A stretch of DNA of 5,646 bases from Candidatus Mediterraneibacter colneyensis (lineage in GTDB: Bacteria > Bacillota > Clostridia > Lachnospirales > Lachnospiraceae). The translations under genes were made by a program, and so were the position numbers. The stretch is taken from the NCBI GenBank assembly GCA_019114745.1, contig DXEY01000010.1, positions 1 through 5,646 of the forward strand, written 5' to 3'. The notes beneath the pieces were generated by a model. The model ran no database searches. It saw only the letters and a program-made list of their open reading frames with translations, and was not told the origin of the DNA. This document shows positions 1-5,300 of this stretch, piece after piece (the first letter of the stretch is position 1; every line of letters begins with the position of its first letter).

Positions 1-413
1 GCTCTCTTCAGGAGAGGATTGAACGTATCCACAAAGAACAACTCGGCCAGCTTATTTCCGGTCTGTTTTTTCTGTTGTTCTTCCATTATATCGGCAAAAT
101 CGATCGGCTCGAAATATGTAAGATAGACATATCTGAGGAACTGACCGATCGTCATGTCCGCAATTCCGGGTACGTTTGCTGTAAAATATGAATAAATCTT
201 TTTGTAACCAGCCGCAGAGACCGGACTTTGAGTTTTAAGCTGCTCCTGATACATTGCTGTGTAAAATTTCTTAACACTGATATTCAGGAACCGTAACAGC
301 AGCGAGTCGGACAGCGGTATGTTACTCCTGTATTCTGCTTTTCCTTCTGCCCCGGATGCTGTCGCTGTCACTTTGACTTTATACATCAGGTCTTTTAAGT
401 GTAAATCCTGCAT
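1..413 (-). CDS. Hypothetical protein, 3' end outside the window
   Basis: I do not recognise this protein. The frame is open from the ATG at 413 to the left edge, giving 137 complete codons (start MQDLHLKDLMYKVKV, last visible residues FNPLLKR). An in-frame ATG at 422 abuts the GAAAGGAG ribosome-binding site (423-430) with no spacing. The ATG at 413 has about 9 bases of spacing, so I chose it. No signal peptide or membrane segment is visible. The visible part is a soluble, mixed-charge chain, rich in Lys, Tyr and Phe, with a Lys/Gln-rich stretch (EEQQKKQ) near residue 113. Its start is 36 bases after the stop of the 123-residue gene upstream, so the two are probably co-transcribed. The role is unknown; the location next to a repeat-rich spacer is compatible with accessory DNA but does not prove it. 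Confidence 0.8.
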   Translation of the reverse strand, partial: MQDLHLKDLMYKVKVTATASGAEGKAEYRSNIPLSDSLLLRFLNISVKKFYTAMYQEQLKTQSPVSAAGYKKIYSYFTANVPGIADMTIGQFLRYVYLTYFEPIDFADIMEEQQKKQTGNKLAELFFVDTFNPLLKR

Positions 414-449
414 AGCATTCATCTCCTTTCACATTAGAGTTTCCGGCGA

Positions 450-821
450 TTATGATCCGTCCGGTATAAAGCCGCGGTAGAACGAGCAGTATACCATCAG
501 CACTATATCGGTGTATGATTTTACCACTTTCTTCCCGGTAAGATCCATATATTTTTGCAGCAATGCAAGCATATCTCCGAAATCCGCTGCTTCATCCAGG
601 GGGGAGCACCTTGCCGTGAGCAGTCCGTCGTCATGGTACCACATATCGAGTTCCGCGCAGGGATCGACCCCTACGCTGCGAATCTTCGGATGAAACACCT
701 TACCGAACGGCATCTTAAGCATCTGTTCTGTCAGGTGCAGAATTGTCTCTGAATCTTCAATGGATCCGAATGATTTGTTGTCCTGAAATGCTTTCAGGGA
801 AAGTTTTTCTGTGTTGTACAT
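450..821 (-). CDS. Hypothetical protein, 123 residues
   Basis: I do not recognise the family. The start ATG at 821 is preceded by GAAAGGAG with about 10 bases of spacing, which supports both the gene and the start; the stop is TAA. The protein is small, acidic and soluble-looking, without a signal peptide or clear membrane segment. It has three cysteines (about 55, 72 and 112), not arranged as an obvious metal site, and an acidic/aromatic centre (LDMWYHDDGLL, about 59-68). It is the first gene of a probable two-gene operon with the gene starting at 413. Upstream lie A-rich DNA and two CACAACAAA repeats (minus-strand reading, 863-882). A TATACA hexamer at 854-859 could be a -10 box, but no matching -35 is seen. 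The repeats may therefore bind a regulator of this operon (inference). Confidence 0.82.
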   Translation of the reverse strand: MYNTEKLSLKAFQDNKSFGSIEDSETILHLTEQMLKMPFGKVFHPKIRSVGVDPCAELDMWYHDDGLLTARCSPLDEAADFGDMLALLQKYMDLTGKKVVKSYTDIVLMVYCSFYRGFIPDGS

Positions 822-862
822 TGTGTTTGTACTCCTTTCATTTGCTTTTTTTGTGTATATTT

Positions 863-882
863 TTTGTTGTGATTTTGTTGTG
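863..882. repeat. Direct repeat cluster A: two TTTGTTGTG copies
   Basis: Two perfect copies of TTTGTTGTG occur at 863-871 and 874-882, 11 bases apart start to start, which is close to one helical turn. A partial copy (TTGTGTAT) precedes them at 851-858. Read on the minus strand, the motif is CACAACAAA and lies just upstream of the ribosome-binding site of the gene starting at 821. The same nonamer recurs at 1286-1347. The helical spacing suggests protein binding on one DNA face (inference). Confidence 0.6.
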
Positions 883-916
883 TTGTATTCTTTCGCATTT
901 GCAAATATTTACATAA

Positions 917-954
917 GTACACCCGGGGAGCCCGCAGGCTCCCTTTCCGTGTAC
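917..954. repeat. Two-level hairpin, GGGAGCC unit copy 1
   Basis: Outer arms GTACAC (917-922) and GTGTAC (949-954) enclose inner arms GGGAGCC (926-932) and GGCTCCC (937-943) with a CGCA loop. The inner stem is followed on the plus strand by TTTCC, so it resembles a terminator with a weak tail, but no plus-strand gene precedes it. The unit GGGAGCC-loop-GGCTCCCTTTC followed by TAC and GCCT recurs at 1161, so this is copy 1 of a direct repeat. Confidence 0.6.
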
Positions 955-955
955 C

Positions 956-980
956 GCCTGTATCTCACCGCAATACAGGC
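956..980. repeat. Hairpin GCCTGTAT / ATACAGGC
   Basis: A perfect 8-base inverted repeat, GCCTGTAT (956-963) and ATACAGGC (973-980), encloses a 9-base loop. It begins one base after the preceding hairpin (917-954), forming a tandem stem pair. There is no T tract, so it is unlikely to be a terminator. It could be part of a structured RNA or a cruciform-type protein site. Confidence 0.5.
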
Positions 981-1019
981 TATTAATATTGCAAAAAGGA
1001 GAACACCATTGAACCTCTC

Positions 1020-1077
1020 GCAGGATTGACAGAATCCCCCACCTCTTCATTTTATCTATAGATCCTGCCAATCCTGC
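1020..1077. repeat. Inverted repeat GCAGGATTG / CAATCCTGC
   Basis: A perfect 9-base inverted repeat (1020-1028 and 1069-1077) is separated by 40 bases. Within it, GGATT (1023-1027) can instead pair with AATCC (1033-1037), and the right arm follows a near copy of itself (ATCCTGCC, then AATCCTGC). Alternative pairings are therefore possible. No gene was found here. Confidence 0.45.
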
Positions 1078-1160
1078 TCGGTTTCGTTACTGAGATTCGC
1101 ATTTCCACTTTCGTTCGCAGTTCACAGTATTCACGTCATGCTCATCTCAAATCATCTCCC

Positions 1161-1180
1161 GGGAGCCAGAGGCTCCCTTT
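1161..1180. repeat. GGGAGCC hairpin unit copy 2
   Basis: GGGAGCC (1161-1167), loop AGA, and GGCTCCC (1171-1177) are followed by TTTCTC. The stem and the TTTC tail match copy 1 at 926-946, and both copies continue with TAC and a GCCT-like stretch. It also overlaps the palindrome CTCCCGGGAG (1156-1165). The tail is weak for a terminator, and no plus-strand gene is seen upstream. Confidence 0.55.
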
Positions 1181-1231
1181 CTCTACGCCTTCCCCCTTGT
1201 ATACAGATCCACCCTGACGGTAAAGCCAAAC

Positions 1232-1274
1232 AAAAACAGCACCCTTATGTATGAAGCTTTCATACATGGGTGCT
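1232..1274 (-). terminator. Intrinsic terminator downstream of the helicase gene
   Basis: On the minus strand, AGCACCC and GGGTGCT (7 pairs) plus ATGTATGAA and TTCATACAT (9 pairs) form a stem with a 3-base loop and a 2-base AA bulge. It is followed by GTTTTTGTTT. Stem plus U-rich tail fits a rho-independent terminator for transcripts from the helicase gene, 183 bases beyond its stop codon. On the plus strand the tail is only TTTACT, so any bidirectional effect would be weak. Confidence 0.72.
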
Positions 1275-1285
1275 TTACTCCAAAA

Positions 1286-1347
1286 TTTGTTGTGACTGTT
1301 TGTTGTGACTATTCTATTTGTTGTGTATTTTGTAGTATTTTGTTGTG
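1286..1347. repeat. Direct repeat cluster B: four TTTGTTGTG copies plus one degenerate
   Basis: Perfect TTTGTTGTG copies lie at 1286-1294, 1299-1307, 1317-1325 and 1339-1347, with a degenerate copy, TTTGTAGTA, at 1329-1337. Start-to-start steps are 13, 18, 12 and 10 bases. The first two copies continue identically with ACT. The same nonamer forms cluster A about 400 bases away in the same orientation. The array is too short and irregular for CRISPR, and the motif differs from the DnaA box (TTATNCACA). Binding of an oligomeric protein is the simplest reading (inference). Confidence 0.65.
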
Positions 1348-1456
1348 AGTGATATGCCTTTCACCATAAGGGGGAAGGCATTGAATAACTAGAACTATAT
1401 TGATTTAATATTTCTCTGATTTTATTGGATAAATCATATATTTTTTACAAAATCGC

Positions 1457-3688
1457 TCATTTTTTATCGTAATCATCGTCAGATTCAGCCGCAAAAAATT
1501 CAATCTGCACGCTTACGACGCCGTCTTTTCCTCCGGTATACTCATCCTCCAGAAATTCGTATTTCTGCATTCCGCATACACATTTTTCCCGAAAATATTC
1601 CAGGATCATCTGCGCCTTATGGCAGATCGTCTGCCGTTTCCGCTTCCGCTGGTACGGGTCGTCCGGCAGATCCAGCCCAAGAATGTCTGCCATGGCAGGA
1701 TCCCCCTCCTCATCCACTCTGAACAGACGGATGACGCGGCTGACCGGGCTGCTCCCTTTCTCCGGGCCAAACGGGCGCATCAGCCTGACGCGTCTGGCAA
1801 AAAAATGGCGCAGTTCCAGGTTCTCGATGGAGCCCGGCATTTTCTTTCCCTTCTCGTCCACGACGGCGAGCCGTTCCAGAGGGATCTGGAAAAACTGTCC
1901 GTTTGTCAGCTCGGCATAGCGGTAGAGCGGCGGTACATCTGTAATCCGGTAACCTGTTTTTCCCTCCCTGACAAGCGGAAGGAAACTCCCCTCCAGTATC
2001 ACTTCTTTCTCCTCATCCGGGAACGTAAATCCGATCTTCCCAAGTCTCCGGTCCAGCCGGATCTGCGCATCTATCATCCGCTCCAGACTCCCGGTGATCA
2101 TCGACCGCTTGTCCTGTTTCCCCTCAGCCGTTTTCTCCGGTTTCAGCGTAGCGGACGGATCTCCGCTGAGCATCTCTATGATATTCTTCACATAAATCTT
2201 TGTCCTGCCAAACGAATACAGTGTATATACCGCATCTGCCACCATAAGGTCAAAATAGGAAAGCCGCCCGCTCATCCAAAATGAGTTGTACAACACTCCC
2301 TGCCTGTTTTTTCCAATCTCGATCTGCTCTTCCTTTCCCGGAGTATAGCAGCCTTTCCGAATCATCTGCGCCGCTTTCGTCTCGTTCGTGTAAAGAGCCT
2401 GAATCCTGTTCTGCCGTTCCAGAACGTCATGTCTGACCTGCTGCCCTTCTTCCTCTGTATCTGCGTCAAACCGGATGGAAGTAAAATACTGCACGATCTT
2501 CTCCTGAAGCTGTTCGCTGTTCAGCTTCTCTCCGCACTCTCCATAGTCCACCATAGCCCGGAAACGTTTTCGTCCCAGTTCATATTGGAATCTGGCTGTC
2601 CTAAGATCTTCCTGTCCGCTCTCGCGCTGGCGTTCCAGAAGTCCATAGAAGATACCCTGATCCTGGGGGGAATAATACAGCACACACTCAGAAGGCGCTC
2701 CGTCTCTTCCTGCTCTTCCGATCTCCTGATAATAACTCTCAAGGTCTTTCGACATCTGATAATGAATGATATATCTGATATCATTCTTATCGATCCCCAT
2801 CCCAAACGCGTTGGTCGCCACCATGATCCTGCTCTCCCCGGACATAAACGCCCGGTAGCTCTCTTCCTTTTCCTCTGCCGGAAGATCGCCGTAATACCTG
2901 GAAACCTGATATTCACGGTTCATCAGCGTATAGTAAACGTCATTTACTGTTTCCACCGTGGCACAGTATATGATCCCGCTCCCGGCAGAATGGGCATCCA
3001 GATACTTCAGCAAATTTCCATATTTTTTCCGGTTTGTCGCACAGTGCTTTACAGACAGCGTTAAATTATCCCTGTGATATCCCGTGGTAACGCAGTACGG
3101 CTTCCGAAGCCCCAGTATTTCTGCGATGTCGCCTTTTACATAGTCCGATGCCGTAGCGGTAAACGCCGCCATCACAGGTCTTTTTCCAGTCAGTTTGAGG
3201 AACTGAGGAATCTTCATGTAACTCGGGCGGAAATCATATCCCCACAAAGAGATACAATGTGCCTCGTCGATCACGAGCAGGCTGATATCGAGCCTTCTCG
3301 CAAAACGGACAAAAGCCGGAGATACAAGCCTCTCCGGCGATACGTAGAGCATCCGGCACTTTCCCGCATCTATGTCCCGCATGATCTGCTGTCTTTTTTT
3401 CTTTCCTGTACTGCTGTTGATATAAGCAGCATTGATCCCCATTTTTCTCAGATGCCCCACCTGATCCTGCATCAGAGCGATCAAAGGAGAGACCACAATG
3501 GTAATGCCCGGCAGTTTCAACGCAGGATACTGATAGCACAGAGACTTTCCGCCTCCCGTCGGCATAACAGCCAGCACATCACGTCCGGAGAGGATTTCCC
3601 GGATGATAGCTTCCTGCGAATCCCGAAATTCCTGAATGGGAAAATACTGCTTTACATCTTCTAACAACATATGATCTATTCTGTCCAT
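1457..3688 (-). CDS. recQ: RecQ-family ATP-dependent DNA helicase with atypical C-terminal region
   Basis: This is an SF2 3'-to-5' DNA helicase of the RecQ family, of 743 residues, expected in the cytoplasm on DNA. All motor motifs are visible: motif 0 (FRDSQ, 21-25), Walker A (MPTGGGKS, 42-49), Ia (SPLIALMQDQ, 67-76), DEAH box with aromatic loop (DEAHCISLWGYDFRP, 141-155), III (AFTATAS, 175-181), IV (GIIYC, 238-242), V (VATNAFGMGID, 290-300) and VI (QEIGRAGRDG, 321-330). The loop reads SLWGYDF where RecQ usually has SQWGHDF. The zinc-binding four-cysteine region expected at about 370-410 is missing (only Cys385 there), and no HRDC domain is recognisable. Residues about 400-743 form a long extension; 476-550 and 585-640 look to me like winged-helix initiator-like proteins (inference). 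The ATG at 3688 has GGAGG 13 bases upstream, somewhat far. The gene follows the AAA+ gene after 62 bases, probably in one operon. RecQ assignment is certain; physiological role is not, since it need not be the housekeeping RecQ. Confidence 0.95.
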   Translation of the reverse strand: MDRIDHMLLEDVKQYFPIQEFRDSQEAIIREILSGRDVLAVMPTGGGKSLCYQYPALKLPGITIVVSPLIALMQDQVGHLRKMGINAAYINSSTGKKKRQQIMRDIDAGKCRMLYVSPERLVSPAFVRFARRLDISLLVIDEAHCISLWGYDFRPSYMKIPQFLKLTGKRPVMAAFTATASDYVKGDIAEILGLRKPYCVTTGYHRDNLTLSVKHCATNRKKYGNLLKYLDAHSAGSGIIYCATVETVNDVYYTLMNREYQVSRYYGDLPAEEKEESYRAFMSGESRIMVATNAFGMGIDKNDIRYIIHYQMSKDLESYYQEIGRAGRDGAPSECVLYYSPQDQGIFYGLLERQRESGQEDLRTARFQYELGRKRFRAMVDYGECGEKLNSEQLQEKIVQYFTSIRFDADTEEEGQQVRHDVLERQNRIQALYTNETKAAQMIRKGCYTPGKEEQIEIGKNRQGVLYNSFWMSGRLSYFDLMVADAVYTLYSFGRTKIYVKNIIEMLSGDPSATLKPEKTAEGKQDKRSMITGSLERMIDAQIRLDRRLGKIGFTFPDEEKEVILEGSFLPLVREGKTGYRITDVPPLYRYAELTNGQFFQIPLERLAVVDEKGKKMPGSIENLELRHFFARRVRLMRPFGPEKGSSPVSRVIRLFRVDEEGDPAMADILGLDLPDDPYQRKRKRQTICHKAQMILEYFREKCVCGMQKYEFLEDEYTGGKDGVVSVQIEFFAAESDDDYDKK

Positions 3689-3750
3689 TCTCTGTTCCCA
3701 TCCTCCAAGCCAGCGTTATAAACCGGAGTATATTGTTCCTGCAGCGCAGA

Positions 3751-5235
3751 TCAGGACAGGAGTTCTCTCACCATCCCGGCATCAAATGCCACCGAATCCA
3801 CATGATCTACTTCTATCTGATACAGCGCATTTGCGGCAAGATGCTCCGCCGCCTGTTCCAGATCACGGATACCGCTCGTATCTCTGTGAAGGTCAACGAC
3901 CGCGTCAAGCCCGTCCGGCGTCAGCCTGCATTCGTCATCCCTCATGCCAATCCTTTTGAGCACTTTCGGAAGGGCATATTTCTCAAAGATCACTTTCTTC
4001 TCCTCAGGCGTATAGTCCGGGATCTCGATCACGGCAAAACGCGACATCAGCGGCGCGCTGATCTGATCTTTCTCATTTGCGGTCGCGATCGGATAGACCC
4101 CGACCGTCGGGATCATGCACTCAATATAATTGTCGGTAAACCCAAGATTATCCAGCAGCGTGAGAAGTACATCTGCGGGATTGCCGTTTCCTTTTCCCGA
4201 AGCCGCCTTGTCCAGCTCATTAATGATAAAGACCAGATTGGACTCCCCTGCCATGGAAAATGCGTCCATGATAATGCCCGGCTTCGCGTTGGCATAGATC
4301 CTGGAACTTCCGGTAAGCTGCTCCGGGTCGTTAATGGAACTCATATCCAGCGTCGTCCACGGCAGCTTCAGTATCCGCGCCACAGCGTATGCGATCTGCG
4401 ATTTTCCCGTCCCGGCAGGCCCGATCAGGAGCAGTCCGTACGCAGGCAGCGTATGGGTGCGGTTGATCTGAATGATCGTCTCAATGATCCTCTGCTTCAC
4501 CTGCTCCATCCCATAGAGTTCCTCATCCAGGATCCGCCTCGCCTCATCCGGGTCGATGGCCTCAAAATAATTTCCTTTCCACTGGATATTCATCATAATG
4601 GACAGGGCTCTCTGCGCATGGCGCCGTTCCTCCGCGGACACCTCGTGGGAACGTGCAACCGCAAGGTTCCTTCTCGCCCAGAGCCTGATATTGTCCGGGA
4701 GCGTCCGTCCCGCACAGGTAAGGAAATCCGTAATGCTCTGGATACTGGTCAGCTTCATGCTGTCCCCGGTCTCCTCCTCGTCCTCATCCGGGATCTCCTC
4801 CGAAGGAGCGTCGCTTGAGAGCAGACGCTCGATCATAAACTGTAGGAAACCGTCCTCGGCAGAGAGTTTCACCCCGCCGCCAAATGCGATCTCCCGTATC
4901 TTATATACCGCATACCCGTCCGGGCGCATCGCCCCGGAAAGCCTGACATTGATGTGGTTCTCTCCCATCCACTTCAGCAGGCTGACAAAACGGGCATCTA
5001 TGCTGAGAATGTCAGCGCTGACCGTCCCGTCCTCCCCCTTAAACTCAAACGCTGTCCGGCGGACCGGGTTGGTAAACACGCCGCTGGAATGATGCTTCAG
5101 CTCTCCCGCGCTGTTGTCCAGCACCAGCATCGGATGCTCGGGGGATGTCGCTGACTCGTTGGAATAAAATACTTTATAAGTACACTCGGGCTCTTTTGCA
5201 CCCTCTGGTGTATTGTTAAAATCAAATACCGGCAT
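3751..5235 (-). CDS. Lon-like AAA+ ATPase lacking a protease domain
   Basis: The protein has 494 residues. Residues about 236-494 match the AAA+ module of Lon: an entry segment ILDEELYGMEQVKQRI (235-250), Walker A GPAGTGKS (272-279), the Lon-like stretch GSSRIYANAKPG (309-320), a Walker B-like segment VFIINELDK (335-343), sensor 1 in ATANE (384-388, Asn387), arginine finger Arg399 (SRF) and sensor 2 SGIRDLE (454-460, Arg457). It ends just after the helical lid, so the Ser-Lys peptidase domain is absent. The N-terminal 230 residues are not recognisable as the Lon N-domain and include an acidic stretch at about 146-158. Walker B has Asn339 where Lon has Asp. The start is secure: AGGAGG sits 5 bases before the ATG. 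A promoter-like site lies upstream and the RecQ-family gene 62 bases downstream. Likely an ATP-driven remodeller (inference); MoxR- or RuvB-like function is less likely given the Lon-type motifs. Confidence 0.9.
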   Translation of the reverse strand: MPVFDFNNTPEGAKEPECTYKVFYSNESATSPEHPMLVLDNSAGELKHHSSGVFTNPVRRTAFEFKGEDGTVSADILSIDARFVSLLKWMGENHINVRLSGAMRPDGYAVYKIREIAFGGGVKLSAEDGFLQFMIERLLSSDAPSEEIPDEDEEETGDSMKLTSIQSITDFLTCAGRTLPDNIRLWARRNLAVARSHEVSAEERRHAQRALSIMMNIQWKGNYFEAIDPDEARRILDEELYGMEQVKQRIIETIIQINRTHTLPAYGLLLIGPAGTGKSQIAYAVARILKLPWTTLDMSSINDPEQLTGSSRIYANAKPGIIMDAFSMAGESNLVFIINELDKAASGKGNGNPADVLLTLLDNLGFTDNYIECMIPTVGVYPIATANEKDQISAPLMSRFAVIEIPDYTPEEKKVIFEKYALPKVLKRIGMRDDECRLTPDGLDAVVDLHRDTSGIRDLEQAAEHLAANALYQIEVDHVDSVAFDAGMVRELLS

Positions 5236-5262
5236 AATGACCTCCTGCTTCTCTCATCATAT

Positions 5263-5286
5263 GTGATTAGTTTAGCATGAAATCAC
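5263..5286. promoter_or_regulatory. Dyad GTGATT-N12-AATCAC overlapping the ATPase promoter
   Basis: GTGATT (5263-5268) and AATCAC (5281-5286) are perfect 6-base inverted half-sites with a 12-base spacer. They bracket the proposed -10 box (5269-5274) and extend into the promoter spacer, a position suited to a repressor. The half-sites are short, so a chance occurrence is possible. The neighbouring AraC-type regulator is a candidate binder, although that family often uses direct repeats. Confidence 0.3.
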
Positions 5287-5297
5287 TGCCGGGACAA
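5269..5297 (-). promoter_or_regulatory. Putative sigma-A promoter of the AAA+ / RecQ genes
   Basis: On the minus strand, a -35 box TTGTCC (5292-5297) and a -10 box TAAACT (5269-5274) are separated by exactly 17 bases. Each matches the consensus at four of six positions. It lies in the 65-base gap between the AraC-type gene and the AAA+ gene, with the AAGCAGGAGG ribosome-binding region (5241-5250) about 20 bases downstream of the predicted start site. No terminator is seen in the gap, so read-through from the upstream gene is also possible. Confidence 0.4.
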
Positions 5298-5300
5298 TTA

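Larger units (their letters stand above)
1187..1379. repeat. 193-base segment bounded by 12-base inverted repeats
   Basis: GCCTTCCCCCTT at 1187-1198 is the exact reverse complement of 1368-1379. The segment between holds the helicase-side terminator hairpin and repeat cluster B. The layout resembles a small non-autonomous element with terminal inverted repeats, but I see no clear target-site duplication at the flanks (TCTCTAC on the left, ATTGAAT on the right). The right arm can also fold locally with TGCCTT at 1355-1360. Confidence 0.4.
822..1456. other. 635-base gene-free, repeat- and hairpin-rich spacer
   Basis: No convincing gene is present on either strand. The stretch separates the helicase gene (stop at 1457) from the two-gene operon starting at 821. 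It holds two clusters of TTTGTTGTG, two copies of a GGGAGCC/GGCTCCC hairpin unit, stems at 956-980 and 1020-1077, a 12-base inverted repeat at 1187-1198 and 1368-1379, and an intrinsic terminator on the minus strand at 1232-1274. The outer parts are AT-rich and the hairpins GC-rich, giving a mosaic look. Possible identities are a dispersed intergenic repeat, a protein-binding locus such as a partition, transfer or recombination site, or a structured RNA. The sequence alone does not decide between them. Confidence 0.6.

Noticed and set aside
811..1029. Plus-strand 72-codon frame
   Set aside because: It is antisense to the start of the 123-residue gene, has hydrophobic low-complexity composition from T-rich DNA and crosses two hairpins.
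994..1060. AAAAAGGAG followed by a short plus-strand frame (MEPLAGLTESP-like if ATT were the start)
   Set aside because: Only ATT or TTG starts are available and the frames end after 17 or 6 codons. At most it is a relic of a gene start.
838..1071. Minus-strand 77-codon frame
   Set aside because: It would need a TTG start without a good ribosome-binding site, runs through several hairpins and repeat cluster A, and ends in low-complexity Lys/Asn/His-rich sequence.
1142..1267. Minus-strand 41-codon frame (MYESFIHKGAVFVW...) with GGAG 10 bases before the ATG
   Set aside because: Its first codons are the arm of the strong terminator and its end crosses the second GGGAGCC hairpin, so the frame is probably a by-product of repeats. 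It could still be a leader peptide; conservation of the peptide with synonymous changes would revive it.
1286..1347. Repeat cluster B as a CRISPR array
   Set aside because: Units are only 9 bases, spacers 1-9 bases and irregular, and no cas gene is visible.
1355..1380. Hairpin TGCCTT...AAGGCA just after the helicase stop as a second terminator
   Set aside because: The stem is imperfect beyond six pairs and no T tract follows on either strand.
1619..2284. Long plus-strand frame opposite the helicase gene
   Set aside because: It is antisense to a clearly conserved RecQ coding sequence and has no recognisable domain; the same applies to the plus-strand frames at 2429-3064 and 3074-3664.
3733..4818. 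361-codon plus-strand frame opposite the ATPase gene
   Set aside because: It is the reverse of a coding region with all AAA+ motifs, is rich in Arg and His as expected for a shadow frame, and shows no domain.
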